From: JAUVAV01 sp965371665
GTDB lineage: Bacteria > Oederibacteriota > JAAXVQ01 > JAUVAV01
Assembly: GCA_965371665.1 (NCBI GenBank)
Contig: CBDUZI010000092.1
Coordinates: forward strand, 1-12,534
Length of the DNA: 12,534 nt
Direction: 5' to 3'
Part shown: positions 1-6,157 of the stretch, piece by piece
Numbering within the stretch: position 1 is the first letter of the stretch
Layout of the letters: each line of letters starts with the position of its first letter
The notes under the pieces: model-generated
Told to the model about the DNA's origin: nothing
Seen by the model: only the letters and a program-made list of their open reading frames with translations
The model's database searches: none
Position numbers and translations under genes: made by a program

Positions 1-5
1 CCCTG

Positions 6-24
6 CCCCCTTTACAAAAGGGGG
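6..24. repeat. Perfect 8-bp inverted repeat (CCCCCTTT/AAAGGGGG)
   Basis: Left arm 6-13 and right arm 17-24 are exact reverse complements with a 3-nt loop. No T-tract follows on the plus strand, so it is a poor intrinsic terminator in that direction. It could be the end of a feature outside the window or a short interspersed palindrome. Confidence 0.5.
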
Positions 25-59
25 AGAATGACTTAAGTCCGACAGGCTCCTAGGAGCTT

Positions 60-66
60 GGGAGGA
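60..66 (+). promoter_or_regulatory. Ribosome binding site of the decarboxylase gene
   Basis: GGAGGAG lies 10 nt before the ATG at 77 and supports that start. A 12-bp palindrome (GCTCCTAGGAGC, 46-57) lies just upstream. Its CTCC could in principle pair with this site. Confidence 0.55.
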
Positions 67-76
67 GCGCAGCGGG

Positions 77-1612
77 ATGAGTTCACTGAAGCAACATACT
101 ACCCCGCTCTTTGAGGCCGTAATTAATTATGCCAAGGAGCAAAAAATATCCTTCCATACTCCCGGGCATAAGCACGGCGTCTCAATTCCGCAGGAATTCC
201 GCAATTTTGTGGGCGAAAAGATTTTTGACTGCGATTTAACCCTTTTAGAGGAAGTGGATTCCCTGCATTATCCCCGCGGGGTAATCAAAGAAGCGCAGAA
301 ACTGGCGGCTGAAGCGTACGGCTCGGATTATGCCTTCTTCCTGGTAAACGGGACCTCAGGCGGCAATCACATCATGATCATGACGGTATGTGATCCGGGG
401 GATAAAATAATCGTTCCCCGGAATGCCCATCGTTCCGTCCTGGCCGGCATTATTCTTTCGGGAGCCGTGCCGGTATATGTCATGCCGGAAAGGGATGAAG
501 AAAGAAACATGTTTTTAAATGTGTCGCCGGAAGCCGTGGCTCAGGCCGTTGCCAGTCATCCGGACGCGAAGGCGGTTCTGGTGACGCATCCCACCTACCA
601 GGGAATCGGAACCAATCTGCGAAAAATCGCGCGTTTAGTTCATCAAGCCGGCATGTTTTTATTAGTGGATGAAGCCCATGGTCCGCACTTGAAGTTTCAT
701 CCGGATTTGCCCATGACGGCAATGGCCAGTGGAGCTGATATTTGCGTGCAAAGTACGCATAAGATTCTCAGCAGCATGACTCAGGCTTCCCTCATGCTGG
801 TACGCCGGACAGCGGATGTTTTAAAGCTAAAACGTCTTTTGAACTTGTTGCAGACGACCAGTCCTTCTTACATCCTGCTGACATCCCTGGATCTGGCCCG
901 GATGCAGATGGCGACCCGCGGGAAGGAATTGCTTACCATCGCGATTACTCTGGCCCAGGAGGCGCGGCGCCGGATTAATGCCATTCCCGGACTGTCCTGT
1001 TTAGGCGAGGAAATAACCGGGAGGCCGGGGGCGCATGAACTGGACGTTACCAAGTTATGTGTGGATGTGAAGGGATTGGGACTGGATGGTTACCAGGCAG
1101 CGGATTTTCTGAATCAAAAATATAAAATTCAAGTAGAGTTTGCCGATCTGGATACTATTTTATTGATATTTACCATTGGTAATACCTCCAAAGATATGAA
1201 GTCGTTAATTCGGGGTCTGGAAGCCGTGGCGAAAAAGTTTCCCGGAAAGAATAAAATTAAACGGACCGGAATAAGGCTGCCATCGACATTACCCGAGGTG
1301 GTTTTGCCTCCCCGCGAGGCCGTATTCGCCCTGTCCAAAAAAGTACCGTGGCGGGAGGCGGTGGGTGAAGTGAGCGCAGAGATTTTCTCGCCTTATCCGC
1401 CCGGCATACCCTTGTTAAGTCCGGGCGAACGCCTCTCGGCCGAACTGGTGGATTATCTGCGTGAATTGGGTCTGCGGGGCGGCCGAAATCAGGGGCTACC
1501 GGATCCCCGGCTGGGCACGATTAAAATTGTGAAAAACCCCTCAAAAACCAAGAAGGGATACCGATCACCGGCGCTGGCGTTTAGGGAGCGGGCGGAAGCG
1601 GTGAGGCGTTAA
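77..1612 (+). CDS. speA: Orn/Lys/Arg decarboxylase, fold III (arginine decarboxylase SpeA-like)
   Basis: This is a cytoplasmic PLP enzyme of 511 residues that removes CO2 from a basic amino acid. The most likely substrate is arginine, giving agmatine for polyamine synthesis. Visible signatures are TPGHKHG near residues 28-34, the cofactor loop GTSGG at 92-96, DEAHGPH around 198-204 (Asp198 expected to contact the PLP ring nitrogen) and STHKILSSMTQ at 226-236 with Lys229 as the Schiff-base lysine. The C-terminal YPPGIPLLSPGE segment is typical of the short Bacillus-type enzymes of about 480-500 residues, which lack the N-terminal wing domain of the large enterobacterial forms. From memory it resembles B. 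subtilis SpeA closely along most of its length. Substrate cannot be fixed by reading, so lysine or ornithine decarboxylase remain possible. The ATG at 77 is supported by GGAGGAG. A 126-nt gap separates it from the next gene, so co-transcription is uncertain. Confidence 0.85.
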   Translation: MSSLKQHTTPLFEAVINYAKEQKISFHTPGHKHGVSIPQEFRNFVGEKIFDCDLTLLEEVDSLHYPRGVIKEAQKLAAEAYGSDYAFFLVNGTSGGNHIMIMTVCDPGDKIIVPRNAHRSVLAGIILSGAVPVYVMPERDEERNMFLNVSPEAVAQAVASHPDAKAVLVTHPTYQGIGTNLRKIARLVHQAGMFLLVDEAHGPHLKFHPDLPMTAMASGADICVQSTHKILSSMTQASLMLVRRTADVLKLKRLLNLLQTTSPSYILLTSLDLARMQMATRGKELLTIAITLAQEARRRINAIPGLSCLGEEITGRPGAHELDVTKLCVDVKGLGLDGYQAADFLNQKYKIQVEFADLDTILLIFTIGNTSKDMKSLIRGLEAVAKKFPGKNKIKRTGIRLPSTLPEVVLPPREAVFALSKKVPWREAVGEVSAEIFSPYPPGIPLLSPGERLSAELVDYLRELGLRGGRNQGLPDPRLGTIKIVKNPSKTKKGYRSPALAFRERAEAVRR

Positions 1613-1640
1613 TTACACCAAATACGATTAAAATTCGATT

Positions 1641-1738
1641 AGAGGAGGAGCGGTAGTTATTCGGTTTTTAAACGGTTAAGATACTGGATCGAACTTGGCG
1701 GTTCATCCTTGAATGCTATGAGAAAGTTGGTGTAGAGT
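1641..1738 (+). other. Intergenic leader with an 8-bp bulged hairpin
   Basis: The gap between the decarboxylase and the zinc-finger gene holds a strong Shine-Dalgarno-like AGAGGAGGAG (about 1641-1650) with no usable start codon behind it. It also holds a hairpin: GGAT, bulged C, GAAC (1686-1694), loop TTGGCG, then GTTCATCC (1701-1708). No T-run follows, so a terminator is not supported. It may be a 5' untranslated element or have no role. Confidence 0.3.
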
Positions 1739-2101
1739 ATGAGAAAATCTCAAATGGAAGTATTTCGCAAAAAATTATTAGAGCAGAAACAAGCTGTGCT
1801 GACGAAAGTTGAAAGCTTTTCCAAGAGTACTAAAGAGGTAGGTATGGATGAGGTGCGCGACTCGGCGGATATCGCTTCGGATTATTATGAACGGGAACTG
1901 GCCATGGGGCTTTCCGAAACCGAGCGGATGCGGTTGCAGGAAGTAGAGGAGGCCTTGGAGCGGATAGATAATGGAACCTACGGAAAATGCGAATCATGCG
2001 GTGATTTAATTGCGGGGCCCCGTTTGGAAGCCCTGCCCTTCGCGAAACTCTGCGTAGCATGCAAAGCCAAGCAGGAGCAGAATAAAAGCACCCTGGTGTA
2101 A
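1739..2101 (+). CDS. TraR/DksA-family C4 zinc-finger transcription regulator
   Basis: This 120-residue protein has the DksA layout: an N-terminal helix, a coiled-coil hairpin, then a four-cysteine zinc finger, CESC (84-87) and CVAC (105-108) with 17 residues between the pairs. The segment DSADIA at 41-46 keeps the D-x-x-D-x-A pattern that forms the functional coiled-coil tip in E. coli DksA. This suggests it can enter the RNA polymerase secondary channel and modulate initiation. It is shorter than E. coli DksA (151) and is closer in size to the generic TraR/DksA proteins found next to housekeeping genes in many phyla. Its ribosome site is weak (purines at 1730-1737). The corA-like gene starts 24 nt after its stop, so the two probably form a small operon. 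The family call is firm. Whether it responds to ppGpp is unknown. Confidence 0.88.
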   Translation: MRKSQMEVFRKKLLEQKQAVLTKVESFSKSTKEVGMDEVRDSADIASDYYERELAMGLSETERMRLQEVEEALERIDNGTYGKCESCGDLIAGPRLEALPFAKLCVACKAKQEQNKSTLV

Positions 2102-2125
2102 ACTTTCGGAGTAGGAGCAGATTTT

Positions 2126-3097
2126 ATGCTGCAGGTGTTGGTGTATAATAAGGAAAAAAAAGGCGTGAAGCTGGAAACGGCAGAGCGCATCGGGCGCCGG
2201 TTGAAGGATTCCCGTAATTTACTCTGGATTGATATTCTCAATCCGTCCGAAGATGATATTGACGTAATGGTAGAGGTTTTTAAATTTCACCAACTCGCCA
2301 TTGAGGACGCTATCTTTCCTCAAAACCAGCCAAAATTGGATGAATACGATGATTATTTATTTATTGTAGTGCATGGCATGGATTATTCGCATGTCCGGGA
2401 GCAGGCTTTTCAAACCCGGGAATTGAATATTTTTTTCGGAAAGAATTATGTATTGACCATTCACAACGATCCCCTGGCGCCGGTTTCCAAGTTATTCCGG
2501 CGCTGTCCGAGCAAGCCCCAGGCTATGCAGCAGGGCGCGGGTTTCTTGCTGCACGCCATTATAGATAATATCGTGGATGGTTATTTTCCCGTGGTGGAAA
2601 AACTGGAAAACCGGATTGAAGAATTGGAGGAACGGGTTCTGGAAGGAGCGGATAAATCCGTCCTGGAAAACATCGTGAAACTGAAAAGGACGGTTATGAC
2701 GCTTAGGAATTTTATGCTGCCCCAGCAGAAGATTCTGGGTCTGCTGGGCCGTTCGAGCACGTCTTTTATCCGGCCGGCTACGGCCGCTTATTTTCGTGAT
2801 GTTTGCGACCATGTGGTCCAGGTAAACAGTATGCTGGATACCTACCGGGATGTCCTCAATTCAACCATGGAAGCCTATTTATCCGTGGTTTCCCACCGGA
2901 TGAACGAGATCATGAAAACCTTGACGATTATCACCACCATCATGATGCCCCTCACGGTAATTACCAGTTTTTACGGAATGAATATCAAGCTGCCGGAGTT
3001 CGCCTGGGGATGGAAGGGATATTTTTTCGTGCTGGGACTTATGGGGATCGCTATGGCCGGAATGCTGATGTTTCTAAAACGGAAAAAATGGATATAG
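2126..3097 (+). CDS. corA: CorA-family magnesium/cobalt transport protein
   Basis: This is an inner-membrane pentameric channel for Mg2+ (also Co2+/Ni2+), 323 residues, the usual family length. A large soluble N-terminal domain of about 262 residues carries the long acidic and Lys-rich helices (around 190-262) that form the funnel stalk. Two C-terminal membrane segments follow, at about 266-283 and 298-316. The diagnostic selectivity-filter motif YGMN is at 283-286, directly after the first membrane helix, followed by the short periplasmic loop, and a basic KRKK tail ends the protein inside the cell. AGGAG at 2113-2117 with an 8-nt spacer supports the ATG at 2126. It follows the zinc-finger gene by 24 nt and is probably co-transcribed. 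Downstream is a long repeat-bearing gap, so this gene likely ends the chromosomal operon before the CRISPR locus. Confidence 0.93.
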   Translation: MLQVLVYNKEKKGVKLETAERIGRRLKDSRNLLWIDILNPSEDDIDVMVEVFKFHQLAIEDAIFPQNQPKLDEYDDYLFIVVHGMDYSHVREQAFQTRELNIFFGKNYVLTIHNDPLAPVSKLFRRCPSKPQAMQQGAGFLLHAIIDNIVDGYFPVVEKLENRIEELEERVLEGADKSVLENIVKLKRTVMTLRNFMLPQQKILGLLGRSSTSFIRPATAAYFRDVCDHVVQVNSMLDTYRDVLNSTMEAYLSVVSHRMNEIMKTLTIITTIMMPLTVITSFYGMNIKLPEFAWGWKGYFFVLGLMGIAMAGMLMFLKRKKWI

Positions 3098-3139
3098 AAA
3101 ACCATTGACGACCTTGTTGCCAGTCCACATATTTGTGCC

Positions 3140-3169
3140 GTAGAGACGCAAAATATTGCGTCTCTCTAC
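3140..3169. repeat. GTAG...CTAC palindrome, imperfect copy
   Basis: Left arm GTAGAGACGCAA (3140-3151), loop AATA, right arm TTGCGTCTCTCTAC (3156-3169). The right arm carries an extra CT relative to a perfect partner. It is the same sequence as the copy at 3318-3345. The shape, a short hairpin beginning 5'-GTAG, resembles REP-type interspersed elements. Confidence 0.75.
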
Positions 3170-3236
3170 AACAATTATCCAATAAATCATTACCACCATT
3201 TAATAAATTCGGCCTGCAATCAAACAACGTGGCAAC

Positions 3237-3265
3237 CATCATTCGCGGGTTTAAACCGGATGATG
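3237..3265. repeat. Imperfect inverted repeat centred on GGTTTAAACC
   Basis: CATCAT (3237-3242) pairs with ATGATG (3260-3265) around a perfect 10-bp palindrome GGTTTAAACC (3248-3257), with unequal bulges between. TTTTG follows. It could be a weak terminator for the corA transcript or a protein-binding site. Neither is demonstrated. Confidence 0.35.
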
Positions 3266-3296
3266 TTTTGAAAAATACGTAAAATGATATTGTTTT

Positions 3297-3345
3297 GTAG
3301 AGACGCAAAACGGTTCTGTAGAGACGCAAAATATTGCGTCTCTAC
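3297..3345. repeat. GTAG...CTAC palindrome, half copy plus perfect copy
   Basis: A left half only, GTAGAGACGCAAAA (3297-3310), is followed 7 nt later by a complete 28-nt palindrome: GTAGAGACGCAA (3318-3329), loop AATA, TTGCGTCTCTAC (3334-3345), with 12-bp perfect arms. With the copy at 3140-3169 this makes two and a half copies within about 200 nt, a clustering typical of REP/BIME-like elements. Confidence 0.8.
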
Positions 3346-3401
3346 ATGGTGGAAAAAACGGACGCACCATGACCCAATATTATGCGAATTCGGCAGGTGT
3401 C

Positions 3402-3429
3402 GTAGGGTCCCGGCATGCCTGGACCCTAC
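3402..3429. repeat. Second GTAG...CTAC palindrome (GTAGGGTCC/GGACCCTAC)
   Basis: The arms GTAGGGTCC (3402-3410) and GGACCCTAC (3421-3429) are exact complements. The middle GGCATGCC is itself palindromic, so the element can fold almost fully with one C/T mismatch. It is 28 nt long, the same as the perfect GTAGAGACG element, and has the same GTAG/CTAC ends but a different core. Confidence 0.75.
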
Positions 3430-3465
3430 AGACGCCGTGGCCGAGATGGCTGGGGAATTCGCGGC

Positions 3466-3488
3466 GGGGTTTGGGGCGGGGGAGTGGG
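3466..3488 (+). other. Putative G-quadruplex motif upstream of cas3
   Basis: G-tracts at 3466-3469, 3473-3476, 3478-3482 and 3486-3488 are separated by loops TTT, C and AGT. This satisfies the usual G3+ N1-7 four-tract rule on the coding strand. Further G-tracts lie at 3452-3455 and 3494-3496. It ends 86 nt before the preferred cas3 start. Folding in vivo is not shown. Confidence 0.5.
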
Positions 3489-3514
3489 AATGTGGGATGA
3501 ATTTAAGGAAGGAA

Positions 3515-3544
3515 ATGAATAGACAGAATAACCAGGATTTTTAA
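3515..3544 (+). CDS. Possible 9-codon leader ORF before cas3
   Basis: ATG at 3515 follows AAGGAAGG with close spacing and encodes MNRQNNQDF before TAA at 3542-3544. An in-frame ATG at 3497 would give 15 residues. The stop abuts TTG 3545, an in-frame alternative start for cas3. The ORF may be a leader peptide that couples translation, or chance. The evidence is only the Shine-Dalgarno spacing and position. Confidence 0.2.
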   Translation: MNRQNNQDF

Positions 3545-3574
3545 TTGGTCGGACTGAAAAGGGAGAAGATTTGT

Positions 3575-6157
3575 ATGTTTAGACCAAGTAATAATGATTT
3601 GAAAATATCAAATATGCGGGAAATCCCATTTAAGGACTGCTTGGCAAAAACCATTCGCAGCGAGCCGATGAATAAACCGGGTGTACTTGTTCCAACTCAT
3701 TGCCGCATAGTTGGATATGTGGCGCGGGAACTTTTAAGGCGTATGCCAAAGTGGCTTCGGGCAAGCCTTTTTCCCAAGGGCAGTGAATTAATTGCTGCGG
3801 CGCATGACGTAGGAAAGGTCAGCCCGGCTTTTCAGGAAAAAATTCACCGCGATATCGGCGAAGCTCTGGAAATTGTGAATCCGGATTTGGACAAAATCAT
3901 TGGATATCATTCCAGTGTCAGCCAGGCAACGGTAGCTGGGTGTGCCAAATATATCCCTGAAATATTGGGAAAGCACCATGGATACAATCCGACCAGTATT
4001 CAATCTTCCGATGCGGAAATTTATGGAGGTCCCGGCTGGCAACACCAACGTATGGGTTTACTGGATAGCTTAAAAAAAGAATTGAACGCAAACTGGCCGT
4101 CTATAGCTTCTGCCATTCAGGCGGATGTCATTGCGGGGTTGACCACGGTCGCGGACTGGATTGGTTCAGGCTCTTTATTTGATGTGGTCGATGAAGATTC
4201 CTGGAAAAACAATATTTCCGAGGCTTTGAACCGGGCAGGATTTGTGGCGCCTCAAATCCGTAATGGACTTGACTTTGAGAAAATTTTTGGCTTTTCTCCT
4301 TATCCCTTGCAAACTAACTTTATCGAGTCCATAAAAGGTCGGGGAGCGTATGTGCTGGAGGCACCGATGGGCATGGGGAAAACCGAGGCCGCGCTTTATG
4401 GCGCTTACCGGCTATTAGAAAAAGGCAATGCCACTGGGATTTACTTTGCGCTTCCGACTCAATTAACCTCTGATAAAGTTTATGAGCGTATGAATTCTTT
4501 TCTTAGCGGCGATTTACAAAAAAATCTTCAAGGGATTTTAGACAAATCCGACCCAAGCCGGGCAGCCTTGCTCTTGCATAGTTCCGCCTGGCTCCGGAAC
4601 ACGGAGCTGGGAGAAGACGGCGCTCCAGGCAGGTCCTGGTTTAACAGTGCCAAGCGGGGACTTCTAGCGCCCTTTGCCGTGGGAACCATTGACCAGGCAT
4701 TGATGGCGGTAATGAATGTAAAGCACGGATTTGTGCGCACCTTTGGCTTGGCCGGCAAGGTTGTTATTTTAGATGAAGTCCACAGTTATGACAGCTACAC
4801 AGGAACCATCCTAAAGGAACTGGTTGCAGCCCTGCGTGAATTGTGCTGTACAGTCATCATATTAAGCGCCACCTTGACTGATAATCAGCGGCGATCAATC
4901 CTGGGCGTAGTTAAATCTAAAGTCAAACCAAAGAAAATATCGGCTTACCCGCTTATTTCCATATATACCATGGGCGGGAAACTGCAAGAACTGGAGACGG
5001 AGAAGATCGAAGAATCAGAAGTAAATATTCATATTTGTTCAAGTGATGCGAATGATTCAAAATCTGTCGATGAAGCCCTCAAAAGGGCGGAAAGGGGGGA
5101 ACAGGTTCTTTGGATCGAGAACACGGTGGATGAAGCTCAAAAGCGGTATAGGGAAATGGCTGCCAGGGAAATCAATTTCGAGTGTGGTCTCTTGCATTCG
5201 CGATTTATTAAATCGGATCGAAGAAGAAATGAAGACAAGTGGGTTAGGCTGTTTGGCAAGGCAGGAAGGGAATCGCGCCAAGAAAAAGGCAGAATCCTAA
5301 TAGGTACACAAGTCCTGGAGCAGTCCCTGGATATTGATGCGGATTTTTTGGTTACGCGGCTTTGCCCCACAGACATGCTTTTTCAACGCATGGGCAGGTT
5401 ATGGCGCCATCGCGGCAATGATCCGGTCCGTTCGGCTGATGCCAGGCGCGAAGCCTGGATATTAGCTCCTGATTTAAATCATGCGATTCAAGAACAGAAA
5501 TACCTTGGCAAATCCGCCAAAGTATATAGTCCTTATATTCTTTGCCGAACGCTGGAAGTCTGGCAGCATATGTCATCCGTGAATCTACCAAGAGAAATCC
5601 GGCCATTGCTGGAAGCAACCTATAAAGAGCGGCCTGAAAAAGGGGAAATGGCAGGATACAAGCGGGAGTTGGAACGTAAGCGGGAGACTCTGACCGGAAT
5701 GGCTCTCGTTGGAGTTAGCCGGGGCGGGACGACCCAGGCGGAAAACAAAGCCCCTACCCGGTATTCGGAGACAGAATCAACGGAAGTCTTGCTGATGAAA
5801 AAGATTATCCCGGAACAGGATAAAACGATAGTGCAGCTTTTGGATGGCATGAAATTAGGTCTGCCCAAAAAGGCTGATCTACCCAAACGCAGGCAGATGG
5901 CTGCAACACTGCTTAACAATACAGTCCTGGTTCCGGAGTATCTTGCGCCGACAGCGAATAAAAAGCAGCTTGCCTGGCTGAAGGACTATGTTTATTTGGG
6001 AAATGATGACGAAACCCCATTCCGTGCGGCTATGGTGATGGACTCCAATGAATTGCAGGGGTTGGGACAAATGGAAGTGTCAAAAAAGTACCATCTGGAA
6101 TATGACGCTTGTTTCGGTTATAGAGCTGAAAAGAAAGGAAGGGAAGATCATGATTAA
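3575..6157 (+). CDS. cas3: CRISPR-associated nuclease/helicase Cas3 (type I-E, HD plus DEAD/H)
   Basis: Cas3 is the effector recruited by Cascade after R-loop formation; it nicks, unwinds and degrades target DNA. Numbering from ATG 3575 (860 residues, close to E. coli's 888), the N-terminal HD nuclease shows His42, HD at 77-78, His112, HH at 134-135 and Asp194, the expected metal ligands. The SF2 helicase follows: Walker A PMGMGKT (264-270, Lys269), DEVH (400-403), SAT (431-433), GTQVLEQSLDID (577-588) and QRMGRLWRHRG (604-614). The rest is the accessory C-terminal domain. I chose ATG 3575 because GGAGA precedes it by 8 nt. TTG 3545 is in frame and would add 10 residues. The gene is intact and not split into Cas3' and Cas3''. 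Its last 8 bases overlap cse1, so the two are probably translationally coupled. Confidence 0.96.
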   Translation: MFRPSNNDLKISNMREIPFKDCLAKTIRSEPMNKPGVLVPTHCRIVGYVARELLRRMPKWLRASLFPKGSELIAAAHDVGKVSPAFQEKIHRDIGEALEIVNPDLDKIIGYHSSVSQATVAGCAKYIPEILGKHHGYNPTSIQSSDAEIYGGPGWQHQRMGLLDSLKKELNANWPSIASAIQADVIAGLTTVADWIGSGSLFDVVDEDSWKNNISEALNRAGFVAPQIRNGLDFEKIFGFSPYPLQTNFIESIKGRGAYVLEAPMGMGKTEAALYGAYRLLEKGNATGIYFALPTQLTSDKVYERMNSFLSGDLQKNLQGILDKSDPSRAALLLHSSAWLRNTELGEDGAPGRSWFNSAKRGLLAPFAVGTIDQALMAVMNVKHGFVRTFGLAGKVVILDEVHSYDSYTGTILKELVAALRELCCTVIILSATLTDNQRRSILGVVKSKVKPKKISAYPLISIYTMGGKLQELETEKIEESEVNIHICSSDANDSKSVDEALKRAERGEQVLWIENTVDEAQKRYREMAAREINFECGLLHSRFIKSDRRRNEDKWVRLFGKAGRESRQEKGRILIGTQVLEQSLDIDADFLVTRLCPTDMLFQRMGRLWRHRGNDPVRSADARREAWILAPDLNHAIQEQKYLGKSAKVYSPYILCRTLEVWQHMSSVNLPREIRPLLEATYKERPEKGEMAGYKRELERKRETLTGMALVGVSRGGTTQAENKAPTRYSETESTEVLLMKKIIPEQDKTIVQLLDGMKLGLPKKADLPKRRQMAATLLNNTVLVPEYLAPTANKKQLAWLKDYVYLGNDDETPFRAAMVMDSNELQGLGQMEVSKKYHLEYDACFGYRAEKKGREDHD

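Larger units (their letters stand above)
3098..3574. other. 477-nt gene-free junction with palindromes and G-tracts
   Basis: This stretch separates the corA-like gene from cas3. In order it contains an imperfect GTAG-CTAC palindrome (3140-3169), an AT-rich segment with an inverted repeat around GGTTTAAACC (3237-3265), a half copy (3297-3310) and a full copy (3318-3345) of the same palindrome, a second palindrome of different sequence (3402-3429), clustered G-tracts (3452-3496) and a possible 9- or 15-codon leader ORF ending at 3544. The cas operon promoter should lie here, but I could not find a convincing -35/-10 pair. An open frame across 3284-3544 is built from the repeats and is not credible as a gene. 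Confidence 0.7.

Noticed and set aside
6..24. Hairpin as an intrinsic terminator
   Set aside because: No U-run follows on the plus strand; an upstream gene is not in view, so only a palindrome is reported.
1709..1738. TTGAAT and TAGAGT spaced 18 nt as a promoter for the zinc-finger gene
   Set aside because: The -10-like box would end immediately before the start codon and leave no leader; probably chance.
3268..3291. TTGAAA with TAAAAT or GATATT as a cas promoter
   Set aside because: Spacer lengths are far from 16-18 nt in each pairing tried.
3284..3544. Open frame of 86 codons upstream of cas3
   Set aside because: Its first half translates the GTAG palindromes (repeated CRDAK) and the rest covers the G-tracts; no ribosome site at its start and no recognisable domain.
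6048..6149. Upstream extension of cse1 by 34 residues
   Set aside because: It lies wholly inside cas3, has no good ribosome site and does not fit the Cse1 N terminus, whereas ATG 6150 has a strong site.
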